DNA of 64,000 bases from contig NZ_VFRQ01000003.1 in NCBI RefSeq assembly GCF_006385705.1, positions 399,927 to 463,926 of the forward strand. The letters run 5' to 3'. The translations under genes and the position numbers were made by a program. The notes below the pieces were generated by a model. That model ran no database searches and was not told where the DNA came from. It was given only the letters and a program-made list of their open reading frames with translations. Below are positions 24,930 through 32,842 of the stretch, piece after piece; the stretch's first letter is position 1; every line of letters begins with the position of its first letter. Source of the DNA: Pontibacter mangrovi. GTDB lineage: Bacteria; Bacteroidota; Bacteroidia; Cytophagales; Hymenobacteraceae.

Positions 24930-25706
24930 ATGAATATAGCCCTGATCGGAGCGGGTAATGTGGGCTGGCACCTGGCGCAGGCGCTGCAGAAGGCTGGCCA
25001 TACTATAACCCCTATCTACAGCCGCTCCAAAGACACCAGAGAGGAGTTGGCCAAGTTGGTGGCCGCTCAGCCTACCGCCTCCCTGAACCTGCAAAGTAGC
25101 GATGCCGAAGCCGTGCTGATTGCCGTGCCCGATGCCGCCCTTGCCGCTGTTGCCGCGGCGCTGCAGGTAAAGCCGGGCACAATTGTGGCGCACACGTCCG
25201 GCTCGCAGCCGCTAAGTATACTTGATGCCGTGCATGGCGCACGAACAGGCGTGTTCTATCCGCTGCAAACTTTCTCTAAAAGCAAACCGGTGGACTTTAC
25301 GCAGGTGCCGCTGCTGGTGGAGGCGCAGAACGAATCCACAAGGCAGCAGCTGCAGGCGCTGGGGCAAAGTATAAGCCATACCGTGGAGGCCGTGGAATCG
25401 GGAGCTAGAAAGCAGCTGCACCTGGCTGCCGTTTTTGCCTGCAACTTTACCAACCACCTGCTGGGCATCAGCCGCCAGCTGCTGCAGGAGGCTGATTTGC
25501 CGCTCCACCTGCTGCAGCCGCTCATCCAGGAAACGGTGGCCAAGGTCATGCAGCACAACCCCTACCACGTACAAACCGGCCCCGCCATCCGCCACGACCA
25601 AAACGTGGTAGAGGAGCACCTGCAAATGCTGCAGCAGCACCCCCGCCTGCAGGAGATTTACCGGCTGCTAACGCAAAGTATACAGGCCACCCCAACAAAG
25701 CCCTAA
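24930..25706 (+). CDS. Rossmann-fold oxidoreductase-like protein with DUF2520
   Basis: A 258-residue protein. GAGNVGWHLAQAL at residues 7-19 is an NAD(P)-binding glycine motif; VLIAVPDAAL and GTIVAHTSGSQPLSIL follow as in ProC-like dehydrogenases. The C-terminal helical half (AGARKQLHLAAVFACNFTNHLL region) is the DUF2520 domain. Such proteins are widespread in Bacteroidota, but their substrate is not established. It is alone behind the ccmF terminator and 109 bp before the ferredoxin gene, which has its own promoter. Confidence 0.8.
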   Translation: MNIALIGAGNVGWHLAQALQKAGHTITPIYSRSKDTREELAKLVAAQPTASLNLQSSDAEAVLIAVPDAALAAVAAALQVKPGTIVAHTSGSQPLSILDAVHGARTGVFYPLQTFSKSKPVDFTQVPLLVEAQNESTRQQLQALGQSISHTVEAVESGARKQLHLAAVFACNFTNHLLGISRQLLQEADLPLHLLQPLIQETVAKVMQHNPYHVQTGPAIRHDQNVVEEHLQMLQQHPRLQEIYRLLTQSIQATPTKP

Positions 25707-25761
25707 CCATTTACCCCGCAGGCCTGTTAAAGAAGGCAGCACCATAAGCCGAGGCGTATAC

Positions 25762-25792
25762 TTTGATTCGGCAGGCTGGCTTTGTAACTTTG
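25762..25792 (+). promoter_or_regulatory. Promoter of the ferredoxin gene
   Basis: TTTG (25762-25765), 19-bp spacer and TAACTTTG (25785-25792) match the Bacteroidota sigma-factor consensus at every defined base. The ATG is 23 bp downstream. This is the cleanest promoter on the plus strand. Confidence 0.8.
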
Positions 25793-25815
25793 CACTTTAG
25801 CATAAAGACACTGAC

Positions 25816-26145
25816 ATGAAAGTTGTAAATATAACCTTTAAATTCGCAGACGGCTCCCCGGACGAAACGCACCCCGCCGTGGAGGGGGAGTCGGTGCTGG
25901 ATGTGGCGCTGAACAACGATATAAAGCTGCAGCACAACTGCGGCGGCGTGTGCGGCTGCAGCACCTGCCATGTATACATAGAGGCCGGCATGGACGACCT
26001 GCCCGACATCTCTGACAAGGAGGAAGACTACATCGACCGCGCCGTAGACCCGCGCATCAACTCCCGCCTGGGCTGCCAGTGCGTGGTGCAAGGCAACGAA
26101 GACATTGTGGTCACCATCCCGGAGCAGGACTTCCTGGGCCACTAA
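25816..26145 (+). CDS. 2Fe-2S ferredoxin, adrenodoxin type
   Basis: A 109-residue electron carrier. The cluster ligands follow C-x5-C-x2-C in NCGGVCGCSTC (about residues 40-50), with the fourth Cys in LGCQCVV near 92; there is one extra Cys inside the first loop. This spacing is that of ferredoxins serving Fe-S cluster assembly and P450-type systems. iscX follows after 47 bp, which supports a role in Fe-S assembly. It has its own consensus promoter. Confidence 0.92.
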   Translation: MKVVNITFKFADGSPDETHPAVEGESVLDVALNNDIKLQHNCGGVCGCSTCHVYIEAGMDDLPDISDKEEDYIDRAVDPRINSRLGCQCVVQGNEDIVVTIPEQDFLGH

Positions 26146-26192
26146 ACAGAGTATTCACCAATTATCAACCCCTGATAACGGAAAAAGAAAGT

Positions 26193-26429
26193 ATGAGCTA
26201 CGAGCCACCAATACACTGGAACGATTACGAAGACATTGCCATGGCGCTTTATGAGAAGTTTGGCGATGACTTTTCAGAGTCTAAAATATACCGCATCCGC
26301 TTCACCGACCTGCTGGAGTGGGTACTGTCGCTGCCGAACTTTGAGGGCACCCGCGAGCAAGCCAACGAAGGCCACCTGGAGCAGATCCAGGCGGCATGGG
26401 TGTATGAGTGGCGCGACAACCAAGACTAA
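26193..26429 (+). CDS. iscX: Fe-S cluster assembly regulator IscX
   Basis: A 78-residue acidic protein. IHWNDYEDIAMALYEKFGD, the helical FTDLLEWVLSLPNFEG and C-terminal IQAAWVYEWRDNQD are the conserved features of IscX, which binds the cysteine desulfurase IscS and iron. ATG 26193 gives the usual length; a longer in-frame reading would run into the ferredoxin gene. It lies in one unit with the ferredoxin gene and is closed by a terminator at 26477. Confidence 0.92.
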   Translation: MSYEPPIHWNDYEDIAMALYEKFGDDFSESKIYRIRFTDLLEWVLSLPNFEGTREQANEGHLEQIQAAWVYEWRDNQD

Positions 26430-26476
26430 AACCTAGCCGCGCTACAAAGCATAAATTCAGAATTTTCTATACTTTT

Positions 26477-26507
26477 AAAGGTCCTTTGTAAAAAGGGCCT
26501 TTTTTAC
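26477..26507 (+). terminator. Rho-independent terminator after iscX
   Basis: Stem AAAGGTCC/GGGCCTTT with one G-T pair, A-rich loop and a T-run. Confidence 0.7.
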
Positions 26508-26549
26508 TGCTTAAACTATACCGTAAAGCTTACTTTATACTTCATACGT

Positions 26550-27047
26550 ATGTCTATCACCCAAACCGACCTTACCCGCATCAACACCTTCATTTTTGAT
26601 GTGGACGGCGTGCTGACCGACGGCCTGCTGTACTGCTTTGCCGACGGCGAGCAGGTGCGTGCCTTTAACATCAAAGACGGCTTTGCCATTAAGCATGCCA
26701 TCAGCCAGGGCTTTCGGGTAGCCATTATTTCGGGCAAGAATGAGCCGGGGGTGCGCCGCCGCCTGGAGCAGCTGGGCATAGAGGACATGTTTCTGGGCAT
26801 AGACGATAAGATAGAGGCGCTGGAGGACTACCTGTACATGCAGGGCATCAACCCGGCCACGGTGGCCTACATGGGCGACGACATGCCCGACTACGAGGTG
26901 ATGCAGCGCTGCGGCCTGCGCGCCTGCCCTGCCGATGCCGCCGACGACATCCAGGCTATCTCTACCTTCGTCGCCACCAAAGCCGGAGGCCGGGGAGCCG
27001 TGCGCGAGCTCATTGAAACCATTATGAAAGCGCAGGATAATTGGTAG
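26550..27047 (+). CDS. kdsC: 3-deoxy-D-manno-octulosonate 8-phosphate phosphatase (HAD type)
   Basis: A 165-residue HAD phosphatase without cap domain. Motif I is FDVDGVLTDG (residues 15-24), motif II IISGKNEPGV and motif IV YMGDDMPDYEVM. Length and the DVDGVLTDG pattern are those of KdsC, which makes free Kdo for lipopolysaccharide. No other Kdo genes are nearby. A related C1-type sugar phosphatase cannot be fully excluded. Confidence 0.85.
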   Translation: MSITQTDLTRINTFIFDVDGVLTDGLLYCFADGEQVRAFNIKDGFAIKHAISQGFRVAIISGKNEPGVRRRLEQLGIEDMFLGIDDKIEALEDYLYMQGINPATVAYMGDDMPDYEVMQRCGLRACPADAADDIQAISTFVATKAGGRGAVRELIETIMKAQDNW

Positions 27048-27168
27048 CCATACTGTATTTATACTATTTTAAAAATAAATTGAAGATTTTATTTAATACA
27101 TTATTGGATATATAGAAAATTATTTTTAGTTTACCATCAGTTTAATTACCATCAACAGTTCAATTTTT

Positions 27169-27363
27169 ATGAAGACAGGAAAAGTAAAATTCTTTATTGA
27201 GTCAAAAGGCTTCGGTTTTATCACAGAAGACGAGACAAACGAAGATTTCTTTGTGCACGTTACCGGCCTCAACGGTCTGCAGATCCAGCAGAACGACCGC
27301 GTTGAGTTTGACACGGTAGAGGGTAAAAAAGGAATCAATGCGGTAAACGTGAAGAAGTTCTAG
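27169..27363 (+). CDS. Cold-shock domain protein
   Basis: A 64-residue single cold-shock domain. RNP1 is KGFGFI (residues 13-18) and RNP2 DFFVHV (26-31). It binds single-stranded nucleic acid and probably acts as an RNA chaperone. The 121-bp upstream space is very AT-rich and could give a cold-responsive leader, though no classical cold-box is recognised. It is followed directly by a terminator. Confidence 0.95.
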   Translation: MKTGKVKFFIESKGFGFITEDETNEDFFVHVTGLNGLQIQQNDRVEFDTVEGKKGINAVNVKKF

Positions 27364-27388
27364 TTCAGACATACTTTACACGCACAGG

Positions 27389-27417
27389 AAAAGCCCCTAC
27401 TGCAGGGGCTTTTTTTA
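27389..27417 (+). terminator. Rho-independent terminator after the cold-shock gene
   Basis: Stem AAAAGCCCCT/AGGGGCTTTT, 5-nt loop and a T-run. Confidence 0.88.
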
Positions 27418-27439
27418 TGGTAAAATGGCGCTGTCGTCG

Positions 27440-27447
27440 TAATTTTG
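27440..27447 (+). promoter_or_regulatory. -7 element before the prenyltransferase gene
   Basis: TAATTTTG fits TAnnTTTG and lies 28 bp before the GTG start; no clear TTTG 19 bp upstream. Confidence 0.45.
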
Positions 27448-27475
27448 CCGCAAACCACACCGGCCGTTTATACTT

Positions 27476-28318
27476 GTGAAATACATCCTGACGCTGATTC
27501 GTGCGCAAAACCTGTTGATGATCGTGCTGAGCCAGGCATTGGTGCAAGCCTGCCTGCTGGCCCCCGGCGTAGAGTGGCAGCGCCTGCTGGATGTAAGGTT
27601 TTGGCTGCTAGTGCTCTCCACGGTGTGCATCGCCGCCGCGGGCTACGTCATCAACGATTACTACGACGTCAAGATTGACGCCATCAACAAACCCCAGCGG
27701 CTGTTGGTGGGCCGCCTGATCCGCAGGCGCAGGGCCATGTTCGCACATCTTATACTTTCGGGCGCGGGTGTGCTGATGGGCCTGGTCCTCTCCCTGCCCG
27801 TGGCGCTTATTAACCTGGGCGCGGTGCTGCTGCTCTGGGGCTACTCTGCCCGGCTCAAGAAAATGCTGCTCGTCGGTAACGTAACGATTGCGCTGCTATC
27901 GGCCTCTATGCTGCTGGTGGTGGCCGTGTACGGCGATAAGCTGAACCGCATTACGCTGGGCTATGCCTTGTTCGCCTTTCTCATCTCCCTCATCCGCGAG
28001 ATCATCAAAGACATTGAAGACATGAAAGGAGACGCCTCGTTTGAGTGCCGCACGCTACCCATTGTGGCAGGCATGCGCGGTGCCAAGCTGGTGCTATACC
28101 CTTTGGTGGCCCTGTTCCTGGCCTTTGTAGTGGTGGTGGTGGCGCACCCTGCCTCTCCTGTGGTATTTGACGGCTATATGGTGCTGCTGGTGCTGCTGCC
28201 AAGCGTTTGGCTGCTCGTAAAGCTGGTGCGCGCCGACCGCAAGCGCGATTTCACCTACCTGAGCAACCTGAACAAGCTGGTCATGCTGGCGGGTATCCTC
28301 TCCATGCTGCTGCTCTAA
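27476..28318 (+). CDS. UbiA-family prenyltransferase
   Basis: A 280-residue membrane protein with about eight hydrophobic helices. The two Asp-rich prenyl-diphosphate motifs are NDYYDVKIDAINKPQR (about 60-75) and KDIEDMKGD (about 178-186). In Bacteroidota this group is annotated as geranylgeranylglycerol-phosphate geranylgeranyltransferase-like; the true acceptor (quinone ring, glycerol phosphate or other) is not visible. It starts with GTG at 27476 and is a single gene closed by a two-way terminator. Confidence 0.85.
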   Translation: MKYILTLIRAQNLLMIVLSQALVQACLLAPGVEWQRLLDVRFWLLVLSTVCIAAAGYVINDYYDVKIDAINKPQRLLVGRLIRRRRAMFAHLILSGAGVLMGLVLSLPVALINLGAVLLLWGYSARLKKMLLVGNVTIALLSASMLLVVAVYGDKLNRITLGYALFAFLISLIREIIKDIEDMKGDASFECRTLPIVAGMRGAKLVLYPLVALFLAFVVVVVAHPASPVVFDGYMVLLVLLPSVWLLVKLVRADRKRDFTYLSNLNKLVMLAGILSMLLL

Positions 28319-28324
28319 AAACAG

Positions 28325-28353
28325 AAAAGCCTGGGCGCTGCGCCCAGGCTTTT
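28325..28353. terminator. Bidirectional terminator between convergent genes
   Basis: Stem AAAAGCCTGGGCGC/GCGCCCAGGCTTTT with TGC centre. It serves the prenyltransferase gene and the leftward T9SS gene. Confidence 0.8.
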
Positions 28354-28377
28354 GCATAACCAATAAGCAAAAGAAAA

Positions 28378-29124
28378 TTATCTCACGATCAGGCGGCTTG
28401 AGGCCATATCGTTGTCGGCGCTCACTTTAACAAAGTAGGTACCGCGCGCATACTTTTGGGTGTTGATCTCCACTACGCCGTTTGCTCTGCTCAACTGCAG
28501 CACCTTGCGCCCCAGTATGTCGTGCACCGCCACCTCGGCGTTGCGGATGCTGCCCAGGTTCAGGCGCACCATGCCATTAGACACCGTAGGATAAACAGCC
28601 ACGCGCGTATCCCCGATCATATCGTCGGTGCCGGCCACTGTGCCCACCGATACCGTTTCCGTTACTTTAGCCAGCTGGTTGCCGTCAGTGCGCACCAGAA
28701 CCAGGTCATAGACGTAGATACCGGGTTCTGAAAAGTTTATCTTGAAGTATTCTTTGTAAGAGGCCGGCAACACCACACCTTCCTCAGGGCCAACAGTGGC
28801 CACGCCGTTCTCGAACGCAACCTCCTCGTATACAGCCTCCTCCTCTGTAGTGGCATCGCGGTTGGAGTTGTAGTAGAGGGTAAAGTTTTCGCTCTGGGCC
28901 GGCTTGTGCAGTTTTATCTGCAGGTTGGCGCTCTCTCCTTCCCTGTCGTGGGCATCAATGTATGCCTGCCATTGCACATCCTGGTTTATAGCCAGTTCGC
29001 CATTTCCGGATATAACGTCGAGGGTACCATTTACGGTTGGTTCCTGAATAGTTTGTGCCTTTCCGGCAACTGCTGTAAGCATGAGTGCCATGGTGGCAGC
29101 AACAACATGTAGAGCTCTTCTCAT
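28378..29124 (-). CDS. Secreted protein with type IX secretion C-terminal sorting domain
   Basis: A 248-residue exported protein with signal peptide 1-23 (ending AGKAQ). Residues 25-165 have an all-beta look and match no family I know. Residues 170-248 are a type A sorting domain: VAVYPTVSNGMVRLNL, VAVHDILGRKVLQL, ARGTYFVKVSADN and the last SSRLIVR. This tag directs export through PorSS and attachment to the surface. Function of the passenger is unknown. It is divergent from the Fur-family gene. Confidence 0.85.
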   Translation of the reverse strand: MRRALHVVAATMALMLTAVAGKAQTIQEPTVNGTLDVISGNGELAINQDVQWQAYIDAHDREGESANLQIKLHKPAQSENFTLYYNSNRDATTEEEAVYEEVAFENGVATVGPEEGVVLPASYKEYFKINFSEPGIYVYDLVLVRTDGNQLAKVTETVSVGTVAGTDDMIGDTRVAVYPTVSNGMVRLNLGSIRNAEVAVHDILGRKVLQLSRANGVVEINTQKYARGTYFVKVSADNDMASSRLIVR

Positions 29125-29267
29125 CTTTTAAGATTTAAATATTGGGGAATAAAGTATAACAATTAAGCTTTCGATTTTGTATTAGCTTTCATACGTAAAA
29201 GCTTCGTTTTCGCTCTATTTTTCTATACTTTTTTCACTATATATCTTTTTGCCGCCACTTTCGTTTG

Positions 29268-29297
29268 TTGGTTTACGAAGATAAATATTTATATTTG
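29268..29297 (+). promoter_or_regulatory. Promoter of the Fur-family gene
   Basis: TTG (29268-29270), 19-bp spacer and TATATTTG (29290-29297) match the Bacteroidota consensus; the ATG is 31 bp downstream. Confidence 0.7.
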
Positions 29298-29328
29298 GTG
29301 ATATTCTTGAACAGAGATAACGGTTAGA

Positions 29329-29760
29329 ATGGATAAGGCACAACAGCTACTCACAGACTATGGGCTACGAAAGACCGGGTGCCGGCTGGATGTACTGCGC
29401 CAGTTCCTGGAGCACGATTTTGCACTGTCGCACGCCGACCTGGAGAAGAAGCTTGGCAGCAGATATGACCGCGTAACGATCTACCGCACCCTGTACTCTT
29501 TTGAACAGCAAGGGCTGACGCATAGTATAAAAGACGGGAGCGGCGGCCTGAAGTATGCCCTTTGCCAGCACCAGGAGTCTTTACAAAGCAAGCACGAAGA
29601 CAGCCACATACACTTTAGCTGCACCGGCTGCGGCCAAACCTTCTGCCTGAACGACGTGCCGGTTCCGGAGCTTATGCTGCCGCAGGGCTATGAGGCAGAG
29701 CGCCTGAACTACTCGGCCGAAGGCTTGTGCAAGACCTGTAGCCAGCGCAACGATATTTAA
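29329..29760 (+). CDS. Fur-family transcriptional regulator
   Basis: A 143-residue metalloregulator. The winged helix covers 1-80 (LRKTGCRLDVLRQFL, YDRVTIYRTLYSFEQQG), and the dimer domain follows. SHIHFSCTGCGQTFCL holds a metal His and a CxxC structural zinc site, paired with CKTC at the C-terminus. Whether it senses iron, zinc or peroxide cannot be told. It lies 11 bp before the hotdog gene, so the two are probably cotranscribed from the promoter at 29268. Confidence 0.9.
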   Translation: MDKAQQLLTDYGLRKTGCRLDVLRQFLEHDFALSHADLEKKLGSRYDRVTIYRTLYSFEQQGLTHSIKDGSGGLKYALCQHQESLQSKHEDSHIHFSCTGCGQTFCLNDVPVPELMLPQGYEAERLNYSAEGLCKTCSQRNDI

Positions 29761-29771
29761 CTTCACCTTTA

Positions 29772-30278
29772 ATGGAGGCTGTCCGAAATAACGCAGAAGA
29801 ATTCAGGAAACTGGTGTCCTCACCAGTCAGGTTCCGGCTTTTCATGCTGGCCAGGCTGCCCATGGCTTACCTGGCAGGCTTGCGCGTGGCGGCCCTTTCC
29901 GCCGAAAGCGCTACAGTCACCATCCCCTACAAGTATATCAACAAGAACCCTTTCCGGTCTATCTATTTTGCCTGCCTCAGTATGGCCGCCGAGCTCTCGA
30001 CCGGGGTGCTGTGCATGATGCAGGTGTACAAGTCCACTCCCGCGGTATCGATGCTGGTGGTGCGCATGGAGGCTGACTTCACCAAAAAGGCCGTGGGGCG
30101 CATCGCCTTCACCTGCCACGATGGGGAACGCATACAGCAGGCCGCCGAACAGACGAAAGCCACCGGCCAGGGCGTTACCCTTACGGCCACCAGCACCGGC
30201 ACCGACGAGAGCGGCGACGTGGTGGCTACTTTCCGTTTTACCTGGTCGCTAAAAGCGAAGCATCTGCCAAAGGCCTGA
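29772..30278 (+). CDS. DUF4442 hotdog-fold protein (thioesterase-like)
   Basis: A 168-residue protein. KYINKNPFRSIYFACLSMAAELSTG (about 55-80) is the conserved core helix region of DUF4442, a branch of the hotdog fold related to acyl-CoA thioesterases; strands such as SMLVVRMEADFTKKA and VVATFRFTWSLK follow. Activity in this branch is unproven. It is cotranscribed with the Fur-family gene by position. Confidence 0.75.
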   Translation: MEAVRNNAEEFRKLVSSPVRFRLFMLARLPMAYLAGLRVAALSAESATVTIPYKYINKNPFRSIYFACLSMAAELSTGVLCMMQVYKSTPAVSMLVVRMEADFTKKAVGRIAFTCHDGERIQQAAEQTKATGQGVTLTATSTGTDESGDVVATFRFTWSLKAKHLPKA

Positions 30279-30335
30279 TTTTTACTGGCTTTTGGCGCGC
30301 TATACTTGTAACTTGCGGCCAAAACCACAATCCGC

Positions 30336-31172
30336 ATGAAATTTAAGGCTATCTGCACCGACATCGACGGCACGCTTTTGAACAGCGAGCGCCAACTGTC
30401 GCAGCGCACTATTGATACTTTCCGAAAGCTTGATAAAAACGTACCCGTTATCCTGGCTTCCTCGCGCATGCCCAGCGCTATGCGCCACCTGCAGCAGGAG
30501 CTCGACATTCTGCACCACCCGCTCATCTGCTTTAACGGCGGCTACGTGCTGTACTTCGAGGACGGCAAAACGGCTCCTACCCAGTTAGACTCTGTGCAAA
30601 TAAGCGCCCCTATCTGCCAGGCCATCCACGACTTTACCCAGAACACCGACATCCATGTAAGCCTGTATGCGCAGGACAACTGGTATGCCCCGCAGCGGGA
30701 TTACTGGGCGGAGCGGGAGGAAAAGGTTACCAAAGTATCCCCGCAGATCGCTGACCTGGCCCCTATACTTACCAGGTGGCACGAGCAAGCATGCGGCGCG
30801 CATAAAGTGATGTGCATGGGCCCAGCCGATGAGATAGACGCCTTGCAGCAGGAGCTGAACAGCAACTATGCAGAGCTGGTGCATGCTTACCGCTCTAAAG
30901 ACACGTACCTGGAAATCGCACCGCGCGCCATCTCTAAGGCCACGGCCCTGGAGCTGCTGCTCCAAAACCGCTACGGCATTGCCTTAGAAGAGGTAGTGGC
31001 CTTTGGCGACAACTACAACGACATCGACATGCTGCAGGCTGTTGGCAAGGGCATAGCAGTGGCAAACGCACGCGAGGAAGTAAAGGCTGTGGCCGACGAA
31101 ATGACTCTGAAGAGCATAGAAGACGGTGTGGCCGTAGCGGTTGAGAAGCATTTTTTGAGTGTAGAAGTATAA
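30336..31172 (+). CDS. Cof-type HAD hydrolase (subfamily IIB)
   Basis: A 278-residue HAD phosphatase. Motif I is CTDIDGTLLNSE (residues 6-17), motif II VILASSRMP, the C2B cap lies in the centre, and motif IV is VVAFGDNYNDIDML near 230. Cof enzymes dephosphorylate sugar phosphates, flavin or pyridoxal phosphates with broad range; the substrate is not predictable. It lies 28 bp before the START-like gene. Confidence 0.9.
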   Translation: MKFKAICTDIDGTLLNSERQLSQRTIDTFRKLDKNVPVILASSRMPSAMRHLQQELDILHHPLICFNGGYVLYFEDGKTAPTQLDSVQISAPICQAIHDFTQNTDIHVSLYAQDNWYAPQRDYWAEREEKVTKVSPQIADLAPILTRWHEQACGAHKVMCMGPADEIDALQQELNSNYAELVHAYRSKDTYLEIAPRAISKATALELLLQNRYGIALEEVVAFGDNYNDIDMLQAVGKGIAVANAREEVKAVADEMTLKSIEDGVAVAVEKHFLSVEV

Positions 31173-31200
31173 ACTTATCCGCTACAGCCAAAGCACCCGC

Positions 31201-31584
31201 ATGAAAGACTACAAGAAATACTACATCATACCCGCCGAGCCCGAGGAAGTATACGTGGCCCTGACCAACCCTTATACTTTGCAGCTCTGGACAGGCGAGC
31301 CGGCAGAGATGTCCACAGAGCCGGGGTCGGAGTTCTCGCTGTGGGAAGGAAGTATCGTGGGCAAGAACCTGGAGTTTGAGGAGGGCAAGAAGATCGTGCA
31401 GCAGTGGTACTTTGGGGAGCAGGAGGAGCCCTCTATCGTCACCATTAAGCTGCACCCGCACAAGTATGGCACCTCCGCCGAACTGCGCCACACCAATATC
31501 CCCGACGAGGATTACGAAGACATCACCGAAGGCTGGGATTTTGCCTACTTCGCCCCCCTGATTGATTTTTATGAGGGGGAGTAG
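31201..31584 (+). CDS. START-like domain protein
   Basis: A 127-residue protein of the AHSA1/START-like fold as found across Bacteroidota: KYYIIPAEPEEVYVALTNPYTLQLWTG at the start, EFSLWEGSIVGKNLE in the middle and GWDFAYFAPLIDFYEGE at the end. The fold makes a hydrophobic pocket or binds Hsp90-type partners; the role here is unknown. It probably shares a transcript with the HAD gene upstream. Non-coding repeats begin soon after its stop. Confidence 0.8.
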   Translation: MKDYKKYYIIPAEPEEVYVALTNPYTLQLWTGEPAEMSTEPGSEFSLWEGSIVGKNLEFEEGKKIVQQWYFGEQEEPSIVTIKLHPHKYGTSAELRHTNIPDEDYEDITEGWDFAYFAPLIDFYEGE

Positions 31585-31794
31585 CGGGTTTACACTTTAT
31601 ACTTTACCGGATCCAACCACCCCTGCCCCTCTCTCGAACCAAGTCCGGGAATCTGTGACTTGTTCCGGGAGGGGAGCCAGTAATTGCAAATGCTGACGTG
31701 TTGGTTTCAAGTTTCTGTTCTTATTAGTAAAAATGTAAACCCACCCCTTAGAGTTACGCTCGCTACCTTCGAAATCCCGTTCTCGGTAGTCCAG

Positions 31795-32131
31795 AGGAGG
31801 GGAATTATGTTCAAGCTGCGTCAGCTGCGGCTATCTTTTCTGATCCCAGCCTTTAGGTGGGGGTATCCCCAAGAGCGCCTTCTAGATTTCCGGTGCCGCC
31901 TTAGCGGCATTGCGACGTTAGGAGCAAAGGAAATGTAGACAGGGCGATGCCCGAAAGAGTTTACCCCGAAGCATTTCGGGGAGGCCTACCGGCCTTAGAG
32001 GGCACCGAAGTATGAAATGGAACTGTAGCCTTTGTAAGACTGAGGATAAACGGCAGCTAGAAAGTATAGCTTGTGTCAAGTTGCGGAAAGCGGCGGCTCT
32101 AAAAGCACAAGCGGACGCTTGCGCCAGAAAC
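31795..32131 (+). repeat. Dispersed non-coding element, copy A
   Basis: Gene-free DNA between the START-like gene and purN. It shares, in the same order and orientation, several blocks with 48645-49079: TGATCCCAG plus GGTGGGGGTA (31841), AAGAGCGCCTT, GAGGCCT-CCGGCCT-GAGGGCA (31981), ATAGCTTGTGTCAAG (32066-32080, identical 15 bp) and GCGGAC-CTTGCGCCAGAAA (32111). The copies are diverged and have no shared ORF. The flank 31600-31794 holds further GC-rich inverted pieces. Confidence 0.65.
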
Positions 32132-32185
32132 AAAGTATAAACCATACTTTTACACATATCCATTTACATCTCAACCCAAACCCGC

Positions 32186-32193
32186 TATATTTG
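32186..32193 (+). promoter_or_regulatory. -7 element before purN
   Basis: TATATTTG fits TAnnTTTG and lies 23 bp before the TTG start of purN; the -33 element is not clear. Confidence 0.45.
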
Positions 32194-32216
32194 CAGCTTC
32201 ATCGCAAGCTTATACT

Positions 32217-32813
32217 TTGGAACCTAAGAATAAGAAAAACATAGTCATTTTCGCTTCAGGGTCGGGGAGCAATGCACAGCGGCTGCTGGAGCATTTCGAG
32301 CACCACCCACAGATACGTGTGGCCGCCCTGTTCTCCAACAATCCGAAAGCGTATGCCCTGAAACGAGCCGAGACCTTCCACGTCCCGGCTTTTTTGTTTT
32401 CCAGGGATGAGTTCTATAACACGGACAAAGTGCTGGAGCAGGTGCAGGCGTTTAAGCCTGACCTGATCGTGCTGGCCGGTTTCCTGTGGCTGGTGCCAAA
32501 CAACCTGCTGCGCGCCTTCCCGAACCGCATCATCAACATACACCCTGCCCTGCTGCCCCGTTACGGCGGCAAGGGGATGCACGGCATAAATGTGCACACG
32601 GCCGTTATCCAGGCGCGGGAACCGGAGTCGGGCATCACTATCCATTACATAAACGAGGAGTACGACAAAGGCGAGTTTATACTTCAGGAGCGCTGCCCGG
32701 TACAACCCGCCGACACGCCCGAAGAACTGGCAGCCCGCGTGCTGCAACTGGAGCACAAGCACCTGCCCGAGGTGGTAGAGAAGCTGCTGCTCGAACAGAA
32801 CCAACAACAGTAA
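32217..32813 (+). CDS. purN: Phosphoribosylglycinamide formyltransferase
   Basis: A 198-residue formyltransferase. IVIFASGSGSNAQRLLEHF near the N-terminus binds the substrate phosphate; VLAGFLWLVP, INIHPALLPRYGGKGMHG (with catalytic Asn and His) and the Asp segment in SGITIHYINEEYDKGEF are complete. It transfers formyl from formyl-tetrahydrofolate to GAR in purine synthesis. The start is TTG 32217. purH follows after 29 bp, so two steps of the same pathway are in one operon. Confidence 0.95.
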   Translation: MEPKNKKNIVIFASGSGSNAQRLLEHFEHHPQIRVAALFSNNPKAYALKRAETFHVPAFLFSRDEFYNTDKVLEQVQAFKPDLIVLAGFLWLVPNNLLRAFPNRIINIHPALLPRYGGKGMHGINVHTAVIQAREPESGITIHYINEEYDKGEFILQERCPVQPADTPEELAARVLQLEHKHLPEVVEKLLLEQNQQQ

Positions 32814-32842
32814 TCAATCAACAACCCAATACCTTCAATCCC

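Noticed and set aside
31684..31938. 84-codon rightward open frame after the START-like gene
   Set aside because: It lies across the dispersed non-coding element, and copy B has no matching frame.
31795..32131. Reading the dispersed element as an insertion sequence
   Set aside because: No transposase frame, no clear terminal inverted repeats and no visible target duplication in either copy.
32486..32842. Upstream extension of purH into purN
   Set aside because: The reading is out of frame with purN and has Pro/Arg-rich, non-conserved sequence; ATG 32843 starts the conserved domain.
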